In this document: positions 18,769 through 29,385 of the stretch, in pieces
How the letters are laid out: every line of letters starts with the position of its first letter
Position numbering within the stretch: position 1 is the first letter of the stretch
The notes under the pieces: generated by a model
What the model was told of the DNA's origin: nothing
The model's input: the letters and a program-made list of their open reading frames with translations, nothing else
The model's database searches: none
Source of the DNA: Dipteris shenzhenensis
Lineage: Eukaryota > Polypodiophyta > Polypodiopsida > Gleicheniales
Reading direction: 5' to 3' (one strand)
DNA length: 64,000 bases
NCBI GenBank assembly: GCA_047967505.1
Contig: CM106539.1
Made by a program: the position numbers and the translations under genes

Positions 18769-19280
18769 GATGCATCATTGAAGAGCTTTGCTAAGATTGG
18801 GGCTGGAATATTTATCCCTTATGCAATCAACTCAGTACATAATCCCTCATGATCTTTCGCTCGGCCATTATAGAGCTTCAGTGCTACGTCCTTGACAACG
18901 CTTGTGGTGAAAAGAGTGTAGGAGGTAGGATGAGGTGAGTGTGAGGGTTGAGGGGCGGGCTGGTGGCATACAGTGTCCATGCATAGGTGTGTCAGATCTA
19001 GGTGTCTGTGAGAGATGACAGAGATCGACGCTCAAGGAACTTCCACCAAGTGTGCTTGGAGTTGTTGCTAAACAAGATGTTTATTAACTCCTCTTTCCAA
19101 CGGACAAAGGGTTGCTTCTTCTGGCATACTAGTTGACGCTATTCACGCATCGTCTCTAGTTCACTCGAAAGGCTATGCTTGGTCTTGAAATTTTGGGAGT
19201 AGTTGATATAATGGCTGCGTGTGCCTCTCAGCTCCCCTCTTCCTTCCACTTGCTTCCTATCTTCTCGATTGAGAGATCAG
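18769..19280. other. No gene seen
   Basis: Unassigned; probably older transposon-derived sequence. Confidence 0.4.
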
Positions 19281-19648
19281 CTTGAATGAAGAGATTTTGG
19301 ACTACTTTTTGATTAGCCTTCTCCTTTAGTGCTAGCCTTCATCATGCCCTTCACCACCGGAGTGCCGACAGAAACTCAGTACGAAGACTTTGTATAAATG
19401 GATGCTCAAGTATATGTGGGTGTGTGGATTTGTATGTGTGAGATCATACGTTTATACTACGGTCTACACCCATTGTTGGGCGCTGATGACGTCAGTGGGG
19501 ATGTTATAGTAGCTAGTCCCTGCTATGCGTGATGGAGTTTATGGTTTTGAATCTTATGAGTGACTATCATGAGATTGAAGCTGCACTATGTTGTGTTTTA
19601 GAGGATGAGTTTGGGCATGTTCCTAGATTCATCTAGATATATGTGTTG
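19281..19648 (+). repeat. Dispersed repeat R1, copy 1
   Basis: About 370 bp that recurs near 42943-44098. It begins GCTTGAATGAAGAGATTT, contains ACTTTGTATAAATGGATGCT, then TGATGACGTCAGTGGGGATG, and ends GATTCATCTAGATATA. The TATAAAT box and the perfect TGACGTCA (bZIP-type site) recall an LTR promoter, but no retrotransposon is attached. Confidence 0.8.
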
Positions 19649-20490
19649 TTGGATGTTATTAGAGCTTTCTCCTATAGACAGCTTTGAGAAAGCTCAGGAT
19701 TTGAGGGTTACCATACAAGATTCTTGGGAAGAGACATGTAAAAACCTCAGCAAAGCTTTACCAGGCTTTGATTTGGTAGATCTGTACTTTGAGATAGGAC
19801 AAAAAGGAGCGCATGCTACTCTTAATTTCGAGACGAGCCGAAAGAACGCAGGTTCTTGGACAGTCCAACAACTTTAAAGGTCCGCAAGTGTGGATTGCAG
19901 AGGTACCCACAAAAACGCAGCTAAAGAAGTGAAGGTGAAGGCAAATGGGCTGTCTACCGAGATGGCATGGCATTGATCAAGGATTTAAAGCTAAACCAAC
20001 GGACCCTTAGTCTGTACCTTCAAGGGTGTTTCCTGGAGTGGTCCATCACATAGGCTCACTCACAGCCTTCTGTTCTTTGACTGTCTCATAACCTTTGGAG
20101 ATTTAATTTCATAAGTTTTGGATTTCTCTAAGCTATTCTCGATGTCTCTTTCCTCTTGAAACTTGTTGCCATAACTTTTGGATTGCTCAAAGTTCTTCTC
20201 GATGCCTCATTATTTTGTGCCACCACATTTCAAATGGCTGCCAAGGATAACGTTGAAGAAGCCAAAGGACAAGTCTTTTCTTTGAGTCTAGACAAAGGTT
20301 CGATTAATATGCTTTTTGGAGTGTGATGGGTTTGCACTGGATCATGGTTGAACGGTGTAGAATTTTGACTTTCAAAAGTTTTTTCCTGAGAGCTAGATGT
20401 AAGTGACTATATCGTTGTACTTTATTGTAAGGATAAAAATGAAGGCAACATGAATTGCAAGCATATTTATAGGGCTTTGCGAATGTGCAG

Positions 20491-22147
20491 AATGATGCAA
20501 TCCTATTGATGCCAACTGCTCCTGGTCCTCCTCCAAAACTGCGGACAAAAGAGTCTTTACTAGCAGACTTTCGGGAGAAAGCTTTCACTCTACTAAGTGT
20601 GGCTGGCATGTCAGGCTGTTGTCAAGTATGTGTGGACTGTGCGACATACAAGCTTTCGAGTTACTTTTTCCGAGGAAGGGGGCAGTGGGACTGTTCATGT
20701 TTGCTTCCTCAAGTTAATACATGATTACATATGGTTCTTCCTGTCTCTTGATTCAGGTGAGTCTACCTATTGGAAAATATGATGGGTGTCCGACAGCTAT
20801 ATCCTTGGTTGCCAAACATGGGGCCGATCGCTTTTTACTTGATACTGTAAAGACTCTTTTTGCAACACTTCAAAAGGAAGCAGAGACATATCGTGGTCCA
20901 CCTGCTAATAGAAGACCTGAGGCTGCAGAAGTAGCTAAAGAGAAGGTATGACTTCTGGGTTTAAAATGGAACAAACCCAGCATTTTCTGGATATCCCGGT
21001 GGATAGAGGGTCATTGGCTAGCCCCCCCTGGATAATTTGGTCTTTCAAATGGATTTTACAATATTAATGTTATCTTCGTTATACTCTTGAATGTTCACTG
21101 GCTAGTTGTGCCCACCCCTTTTTTTTCCACTCCTTCCTCAAGCAAAGTTGAGCATTATTTATATCTTTTTGCCCTGTACAGATCAGCCTTTATTGGGCGT
21201 GCCAGCTTTTGTTGGGTGTGCTCTTAAAGTTTGTTTCCTGTTTTAGGGCAATGTGGCCTTTAAGAATAAAGACTTTAGAGCAGCTATAGACTGCTATTCA
21301 GACGCCATACGGTTTGATAGTAAAAATGCGACCTATTACAACAATCGAGCTGCAGCATATTTAGCTATGTGCAGGTATATTCCCCTGGATCACAATTTTT
21401 GTTCCTTTTCCAACCGTTTTACTCGCTATGCAGTGCAAGACGACTCACTGAGATTCTTCCTGCACAAATATTGCAGTTTTCAGCAGGCAGAGGCCGACTG
21501 TAGCAAGGCCATCAACCTTGATAAAAAGGTTTTTAAGAATCACTTTTGAGATTTTCGTTCATTAAACAGTGAAGGCAGCATTTTACCATTCAGCCATTTT
21601 GGAAGTCCATTGTCGTTTCCTTCAGAAAAATGTTCGCTTAATGAAAAATTATTGAGCTCTGCTTCTCATCTTTTTTATTTTGAGAACAGAACGTGAAAGC
21701 ATTTTTAAGGAGAGGTACTGCTCGCGAATTTCTGGGATACTACAGGGAGGCAGATGAAGGTGAGCAGTCACCCCGCTCTTGATTGAACCTGATGATCAGC
21801 CTTTGTTGTAGAGCACTGCTAATGGGTTGATGAATATTTAGAGAGGAGGGGGAGATTAGAAAGACAGAACTGGTGCAAGTGCTTGAGGGGGATAGGGAGG
21901 GGGAAGAAATTAGAAGGGACAGTACTGGTGCAATTGCCGAGCAGTTTGGAATGTGAGACATAGAGACCATTTGTATGTTCACCTTACTGACCATGGCAGT
22001 CATTTTTAGCTTGTTGAAGCTATCCATGCATTGATCGCTCAATTTGATCTGTTGATTACAGATTTTAGGCAAGCGCTTGTTCTGGAACCTACCAATAAGA
22101 CAGCTGGAGATGCCGTCAAACGATTAAAGAAACTTCTTTACGACTAG
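20491..22147 (+). CDS. OEP64/TOC64-like protein, C-terminal exons (amidase end and TPR domain)
   Basis: Six exons with GT-AG borders and matching phases: 20491-20625, 20757-20945, 21247-21374, 21477-21528, 21690-21759, 22062-22147 (TAG). The first two encode the end of an amidase-like domain (DAILLMPTAPGPPPKL, GMSGCCQ, VSLPIGKYDGCPTAISLVAK). The rest encode about three TPR units (GNVAFKNKDFRAAIDCYSDA, FQQAEADCSKAINLD, VKAFLRRGTAREFLGYYREA, FRQALVLEPTNK). In seed plants OEP64/TOC64 sits in the outer plastid (or mitochondrial) membrane and its TPRs receive Hsp90/Hsp70-bound preproteins. The full protein is near 590 residues; only 219 codons are seen here. Upstream exons are not found within 20 kb of transposons, so either a very long intron separates them or this is a 5'-truncated copy. 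No stop or frame break occurs in these exons. Confidence 0.85.
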
Positions 22148-23037
22148 ATGCCAGATTTCCTTCACTCATGAGCAAGAAGCACACTAGCATGGCCCACGTC
22201 TTTAGATATCTTCCATTTCATGAGAGCACTTTTCTGTGCAACACTGCCGCTCTGGACCCCTGATGTTTTACTACAAACAGCAAGAGTTAAATCTCATGGA
22301 GCAGTTTAATCTTCTGCGTTTTTGGGAGCAACGATTTACAAATGTGCAGGTTGAAGTATAGTTGCGGAATCTCCTCACATAGATCGAGGTGCAACGCTAT
22401 TCATTGGGCAATGGAATCTCTTGTATGTGGCCCTAAAGTTTTTCCAATGATTTTTTTGGTGATTTTTTTGCTTTGTGCATATCATAATGATGAACTGATC
22501 TTTACGGTCCTTAGAAGCTGGGCATATGAATTAAGGTCCAAGGCTTCTAATTGACCATTGAGAAACATTTCTCTTAATGTTTTGTGATGGTCCTCTTCTC
22601 TAGTGCATGCAGTAGTCGGTATTTACAGGCTGTAGTTATGGATCTGTTGGATAGAAATTATTATTTCCTTCAGCTGCAGTAATGCATTGTTTTATATTGA
22701 GCTTTCCAATGGAGCCTTCTATAATGTTACATTCAGAATTTCGGATGTAAATTAAGGACTTCTGATTAGAAAATTTCCCAATCACTAATGAGCAACCTCA
22801 GTGAAGCCTGGCCTAGAAAGTGGATGCCTAATGTGTCACTGGAACGACTTTTTATTGATATTTGATGAACCTCTCATGTTGCTGGTAGTTGACCTTTGCT
22901 TGAATTTTAGGCTGGTGTGTCACCATAAGAATGGCCTCATTGCATTGTGAATTTCAAGTTATTGATGGCAAGGGTGTCTTTTGTGATGCGAATTATGTAT
23001 TTGCTTTCATATTTCCTGTTTAAAGTACTAGAGATGG
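22148..23037. other. 3' flank of the OEP64-like gene, no gene seen
   Basis: AT-rich sequence likely to include the 3' untranslated region. No coding signal is recognised. Confidence 0.5.
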
Positions 23038-23205
23038 TCTAGATATGAGAGAATGATAATTAGAGAGGTGGAAGACACTTCTGATCCCACCATATTGGAT
23101 AACCTCTATAGACACCTCTAGGTGCATCTCTAGACATGATAGAATGACGATAAGAGGTTGAAGACACTTCTGACCCCACCATACTTTATAACCTCTAATG
23201 CAAAA
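23038..23205. repeat. Imperfect tandem duplication
   Basis: Two copies of a unit of about 90 bp, marked by GAAGACACTTCTGAYCCCACCATA at 23070 and 23162 and by AGAGAATGATA/TAGAATGACGATA before it. Confidence 0.8.
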
Positions 23206-26200
23206 GATCAAGGTGTTTGGTTGCCATGATAGTTATTGTGAATGGGGGGTGGGTGTAGAGCTTACTCCAATACTTAATTAGGAGTTACTTTTGGTATTAT
23301 ATTTACGCTAAGTGGTCAGAATTTTGGTTTTTGACAAGATTTTGATTGTTTTTTTATAGAACCTATCAGCAAGGTGAGGTAAAGTTGATGTCAAAATTAT
23401 GATTCGGTTTGAACGATGCATATTCCATCTCAATTGGCAAAACAAGCGCTGCATTATTCTCAACTTGCTACCTCAACCAAGGGAGAGGTGACAAAAGAGT
23501 AGTGAGGGCTCCCATAGAGGTTGGGTATTGGTAACTATTAGAGACAAGTAGCAACATGTTATGTGGATTCTAGTGGCAACAAACAATTTTAAGGCTAGGT
23601 CACTCTTAACTACAAGGAAAGCTATTGTATTGAAGTCTAGGGCAACTATAGGATTAGTAGTGACTATGAAAGAACCTAGTATATAGCGCTCTCAAGAGTT
23701 TCGCTCCATAAATTGGTGCCAAATTGACATAGGTGGAAGCAGAATTGGCTTTTGCACATAAACTAAATGCTTAATTGGAGTAGCAATGTCAGGAATACCA
23801 TGCCAACGCGTAAAAATCGATCAAAGCTTACAAAGCTACAATGGATAAGAATTAAGTGGAACTCCACTTAATGGGCAAATGTATAACACATTGCCCAACT
23901 GCTCACATTTTTGACTAGCTATAGGAGGAGGGTCCTAGATCTCTAGTTAGAGCTGCCCAAATTCTTGTAGTAATGGAGTCCCAACAAGAGCAGGAGTTTG
24001 ATTGGCTCCTCATAGCATCTGTACATCTAGTAACGCAGGCTCTTCACCCATGCACTATCGACGATACACTGCACTTTAATTTAAACACACTAACCTCCGC
24101 CTCCATCCAAGATCTTATTGACCTTACACAATCTACCTGCTCGACCACTCGTGGTCTGATGGACTGTGTGATATGGTTGGAAGAACTCCATAATCATACT
24201 CTGAGATGAGTTTGTCTGTGTACCTTGCCCTTGTCTCTGTAATTTGAGTAGACACTCTTTGTGCCTAATTGTGAGTAAAAATAGAGTATCAAACATGCTC
24301 ACAAACTCATGATTTATCAAAACCATAGAAACCAAGAACAAGGAATAAAGTAGGAGAGAGGAGAAAGAGAGAGGGGCACTCCATGGGGTCCAATTTGTCC
24401 CCCTTAGATGGTGGCTCTTGCTTCTATCTAGAGTATTTATAATTGTAATTTTAGAAAGCAAAGAGCCGATAATAGTACATCCAAAAGCATCCCTTGTCCA
24501 CAATTAGAGGGATTGCTCAACATAGCTCCATGAGCTTAAAATATCACAAGGCTTAATATGCCCTCATCCACAATTTATAAAATAAATTAGCCCACAGCTT
24601 AAAATTCATTACTTTACAATGTGGCCCATGGCCTTTGATAGCCATTAGATACTTCAATCAATCCAGATCAACTTCACCATCTCCATTCCTTGTTATTCAA
24701 CTCATCATCTATACTCAAGCCGCCAATTGTGTTAGTTGTTACAATCAATTGATGAATCATCACAACTAATCCCAACACAATTATACGCTTGATATAATAT
24801 ACACCTCGCGATCAATTGTAATAATATCAATAACACTAGCGACATTAGTATTAACATGGAATCACCCACAATACTAACCATCTAGCTTCGTAAAAACATA
24901 GGCAATTAGGCGTCCCTAACTAAACACAAAAAAGAATCCACTAGGACTCCTGTCGCATCCAATTTGCTCCTATGGAATACTTTTCCATAGTCACACTCGA
25001 CTAAAATAAAATAATTTCCACGGCAAGAAATGTTGAAAATACAATTTCGTAACATCCCTCTTGCTTGGATTGCAACTGACCTCAGTGGTGTATTTGACTT
25101 TCCGAGTCAACGAATACAGATGTGAAGAGGAATCTCTTGGATATTCATCAAGTATCATCGTGGTCAAAACATTTCTTCAAGAGATCTTAAGCTCTCATTA
25201 ACTAAGAGAGAATGAATTTAGCCAATTCAAAACTTATGAAAGATTTTTTTTTCTTATCTGGTATCAAGAGAAAGTAATATACCACATCTATTCATTTCTT
25301 ATGTTATCTTGTTACAGGTTCAAGCATTATATTTGTCATATTCCTCAATATCTATACCATCCCATACTAGTATGATATTGAGAAATAATAACAAATTTAA
25401 AGCATAATTCTTTTTTCCTTTTGATGTGAGTAGCAATAAGTGACATATACTATTCTGTGATCAATAAAAGGCTATATGTACGTCATTGTCTAATCACACG
25501 TCAAATTTTTTTATTTAACTTGGTAGCTAGTAATGATCCAATATGTATTTTCTTTAGCTACTAGAAAATACATATAAGTTGTTATTTGACATACCAACTG
25601 TTTTTCATTATCTATAAAAGTACTTCTGCAAAGAAATTATCAGAGCAAAAAGCTTGTCAGTGAACAATCATGCCTTCCCTCTTGCTTAGCAAAAATGGCA
25701 TATGCTTTTTCTTCTCTTTAATTTTCTCTAATTCAGTTCACTTTAGCAGAACACTTTATCGAAGCATACCATATGTATCACTTTGTTATCTACAATTAAG
25801 CTAGGATTGGCATCTACTTAAGCAAGCTATGAGGATACAAGCCCTTTAAGTAATTGCATTTCTTATGATATACATCTTCTCATCCTTATCAATGCACATA
25901 ATCATTCTTATTTAATCATAAAAAACTCTTAGCTTACCTAGATTATCCTAGATCTTATATAGGCTATCATATTTTATTCTCTTTTTCATGCTATTTTAAT
26001 TTGATTTATCACTTTTCTTCAAATTCAATTATTCCCTTCCGTCGCCATACCATTCTTTCTTATCTCTATATGAGTATTTCTATGAGAGTAAGAAAAATTA
26101 AAATATAGGAAAACAAAAATGGGTCTTAGCATGGGAAGGTGTCAAAAAAAGCACTGTCAGGGACACTGTGCTTTGAGCACTTTTTCATAGCACACAACTC

Positions 26201-26260
26201 ACAAGTTGGTTCTGTATGTTCAAATAATATAATATTCAAAATTCGGTTATGCTATTCAAG
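23206..26260. other. AT-rich intergenic sequence, no gene seen
   Basis: Short frames only. The part from 25000 to 26130 is especially AT-rich. A frame at 23973-24209 (beginning MESQQEQEFDW) has no recognised homology. Near 26138-26175 lies an imperfect inverted repeat, AGCACTGTC/GACACTGTGCT. Confidence 0.5.
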
Positions 26261-26267
26261 TAGGCCG

Positions 26268-26953
26268 TTACAGGATTGAGAATGTGGGTTCGTGGGGGGT
26301 GTTTCTCTTGCCATGCGTGGACTGCAACATTCCAAGATTGTAGCAAATCGTGTGTCTGTTTTGCCCCCAGCACACTGCTTCATGATCGTCTGACCTTAAG
26401 TCACAGGAAAACGAACAACGTGCCGTGATCACAGAGAATCTCAAAGCTTTCGGAGGTGACGCTTGCCCATGCATGTTGTTGCCCCAACAGATTGTCTCCT
26501 TACTGCCAAAAACAATTCCACAAACATGAAACCTTTCGGCGTAGATTGCTTCGAACTCACCATCAAGGACTGAGGGCTCCGAAGAAACGTCCATCTCACC
26601 CTAACAAACGACTTTGGAATCGTTGGTGCGCAGGCTGTAGGTAAAGTAATCACCAGTTGTGATGAGCTTACTGCTTCTTCTCTTTCTCGTGTTTTCTTCT
26701 GGAGTAGCTTGAGTTGCAGTAACAATCCAAGTAGCAAGAGAGTGTCTGATAGAGCTTCCCAACATTCCACTATGATCAAGATTGCAGCAAATCCTGTGTC
26801 TGTTGGAACTAAATTTTGCCCCCAGCACACTGCTTCGTGATTGCCCAACCTTAAGGCGTAGGAAAACAAATAGCTTGCCGTGATCACAGAGAACCTCAAA
26901 GCTGCTTCAATTGCTACAGATTTTTCTTCACAGAGGTATGGAAGATGCCACAC
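26268..26953 (-). pseudogene. CRINKLY4-type (RCC1-like) repeat region, decayed
   Basis: Minus-strand frames show several units of the extracellular crinkly repeat of CR4/ACR4-type plant receptor kinases: FSVITASYLFSYALRLGNHE plus AVCWGQN; KLITTGDYFTYSLRTNDSKV; FEAIYAERFHVCGIVFGS plus ICWGNN; FSVITARCSFSCDL plus AVCWGQN. The family pattern is F-x-x-I-x-A-G-x-x-F-x-C-G-L with a closing C-W-G. The units lie in different frames with stops between them. A segment of about 130 bp is duplicated (26316-26450 and 26760-26905). No transmembrane or kinase region is present nearby, so this is a gene fragment. Confidence 0.65.
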
Positions 26954-27652
26954 AATCTTTGGATGTGGACTTTTTCAGACCTTTGCATGTGCAGAGAGGG
27001 GACATTTTGTTTGAGACAATGTCTTCCCAAAAACCTATGAGCCTAGGACAGGGAGGTACATCTGCCAAAGAAAGAAATGTAAGTTGGATGAGGAAGATGA
27101 TTTTTGCACAATGACAGAAAATATTGTGTTGTTTATATAAAAGAAATTAGCATCCTCTTCAAAGAAGAAAGGTTTAGAGACACTTAAGCAAGTGCTTCAT
27201 GACCCACACATCTCAAAGTATACAGGGGAGCAGAATATGCAAGCGCAGCATTGCTTTCTGCTTTGAAAGAATCTTTGCAAATCCTAAAGAATCCCAGATC
27301 AAGTGATGAATTATTTGTCAAAAGAAGCACTCTCACTTGCTTGTTAAATGCATTGCCAAGAGACCATGAGGTATCCATTAGCCAGGTCTCTAGAATTTTA
27401 GATATACATCCAAGAGCTTTTTATCATGCCCATCAAATTCTTTCCTGCAATGAAGCTGGAGAGAAGCTTCCACTGGATTTATGCAAATGTCAGCTTCCAG
27501 TTTGTGCTTTTGATGAGGAAGTCACAAAACTTGTTGTCAACTTTTGGAGAGAGAACATTCCAGTGTCTCCAAACAAAAAGGATATATGTCGCCAACATGT
27601 TGCTAGAAAGCAATACACTATGCATCCAACTCATTTTCTTGAAGAGTCGCAG

Positions 27653-29385
27653 GTAAGATTTTCATGTTTGTCTTGTGCTTAAATCCTTTTTGTGTGCTTT
27701 TATATGCTTGGTTGTGCTTTTTATTATTTCTTTGTGCTTTCATTTGCTTTTGTGGTGTTCTTTTATGTGCTTTGTGCTTTTCTAGTTCATATGCTTTCAT
27801 GTGCTTATGTGGTGTGCTTTTATGTACTTTCATATGCTTTCATGTGCTTATGTGGTGTGCTTTTATATGTTTTGTGTACTTATTTGTGCTTTCATGTGCT
27901 TTTGTGAGCTTTTATATTCTTGGTTGTCCTTTCATGTGCTTTGATGTGCTTTTATATTCTTGGTTGTGCTTTTTATGCTTTCATGTGCTTTCGTGGTGTT
28001 CTTTTGATGTGGTTTTATATGCTTTTTTTGTGCTTTCATGTGCTTTTATATTCTGTGTGCCTTGTTTTTGCTTTCAAGTGTTTTCAAGTGCTTTTGTGGT
28101 GTACTTTTGTGTGCTTTTATATTCTTGGTTGTGCTTTTTTGTGCTTTCATGTGCTTTTGTGGTGTGCTTTTTTATATGCTTTTTTGTGCTTTCATGTGCT
28201 TTTGTGTGCTTTTACATGCTTTTTTGTGCTTTCATGTGCTTTTGTGTGCTTTCATATTCTTGGTTGTGCTTTTTTATGCTTTCATGTGCTTTTGTGGTGT
28301 GCTTTTATATGCTTTTATATTATTTGTGTGCTTTCAAGTGCTTTCATGTGGTTTTGTGGTGTGCTTTTATATTCTTGGTTGTGCTTTTTTGTGCTTTCAT
28401 GTGCTTTTGTGGTGTGCTTTTATGTGCTTTTATATGCTTTTTTGTGCTTTCATGTGCTTTTGTGTGCTTTTATATTCTTTGTGTGCTTTTACATGCTTTT
28501 TTGTGCTTTCATGTGCTTTTGTGGTATGCTTTTATATTCTTGGTTGTGATTTTTTGTGCTTTCAAGTGCTTTCATGTGCTTTTGTGGTGTGCTTTTATAT
28601 TCTTGGTTGTGCTTTTTTGTGCTTTCGTGTGCTTTTGTGGTGTGCTTTTATGTGCTTTTATATGCTTTTTTTGTGCTTTCATGTGCTTTTGTGTGCTTTT
28701 ATATTCTTTATGTGCTTTTTTGTGCTTTCATGTGCTTTTGTGGTGTGCTTTTATATTCTTGGTTGTGTTTTTTGTGCTTTCATGTGCTTTTGCGGTATGC
28801 TTTTGTGTGCTTTTATATTCTTGGTTATGCTTTTTTGTGCTTTCATGTGCTTTTGTGGTGTGCTTTTATGTGCTTTTATATGCTTTTTTGTGCTTTCATG
28901 TGCTTTTGTGTGCTTTTATATTCTTTGTGTGCTTTTATATGCTTTTTTGTGCTTTCATGTGCTTTTCTTTTTCGTGTGCTTTTGTATGCTTTTTTGTGTG
29001 CTTTTTGGTGCTTTGGTATTGTGCTTGGTGCTTTTCCAGTACTTGAATGCATTTTATTGTTGTGATTTTGTGTGCTTTAATATACTTGGTTGTGCTTTTT
29101 TGTGCTTTATAGTAGTGTGCTTTTTTGTGCTCCACCTTACCCTATCATGCTAGGTACATGAGATATGGCCTAAATCTTGCCGAATGAAGAGTGCTCTAAG
29201 TAGCAAACTTTGGAATTATGTGCCTTGTGATTTTGTACTTCTCAAATTTTCTTAGAAGTGATTTTATGCTGTGCTTTTGATGTGCTTTTATTTGCTTTTT
29301 GATGCTTCTATATTTTTTTTTGTGCTTTTATAAGCTTTCTATGTTGTTTGAAGAAGTGAACATCTGCTTTTATTTGCAAACAGAG
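27653..29385 (+). other. Intron of the DDE transposase gene
   Basis: GTAAGATT donor at 27653 and CAG-AG acceptor at 29385 keep the frame between EESQ and FFLRFK. Almost the whole intron is a minisatellite. Confidence 0.6.
27675..29150. repeat. TGTGCTTT minisatellite
   Basis: About 1.45 kb of variable units such as TTTTGTGCTTTCATGTGC, TTTTGTGGTGTGC, TTTTATATTCTTGGTTGTGC and TTTTATATGC, arranged in higher-order blocks of about 100-150 bp. It stays open in all three plus frames for long stretches, producing Cys/Phe/Leu-rich artefacts; it is not a gene. A shorter array in the opposite orientation lies at 35745-35970. Confidence 0.97.

Noticed and set aside
19605-19877. 90-codon frame upstream of the OEP64-like exons (with LVDLYFEIGQKGAHATLNFE)
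   Set aside because: Starts inside repeat R1, does not resemble the missing OEP64 parts and has no supported splice link.
26138-26175. Terminal inverted repeat of the transposase element
   Set aside because: The hairpin AGCACTGTC/GACACTGTGCT is local; no matching copy was found near 36 kb.
27675-29150. CRISPR-like array
   Set aside because: Units are contiguous and variable with no unique spacers; eukaryotic context.
27664-29153. Open frames of up to 460 codons rich in Cys, Phe, Leu and Ala on the plus strand
   Set aside because: All three frames are open because the minisatellite unit TGTGCTTTT lacks stops; the amino acid pattern simply mirrors the repeat.
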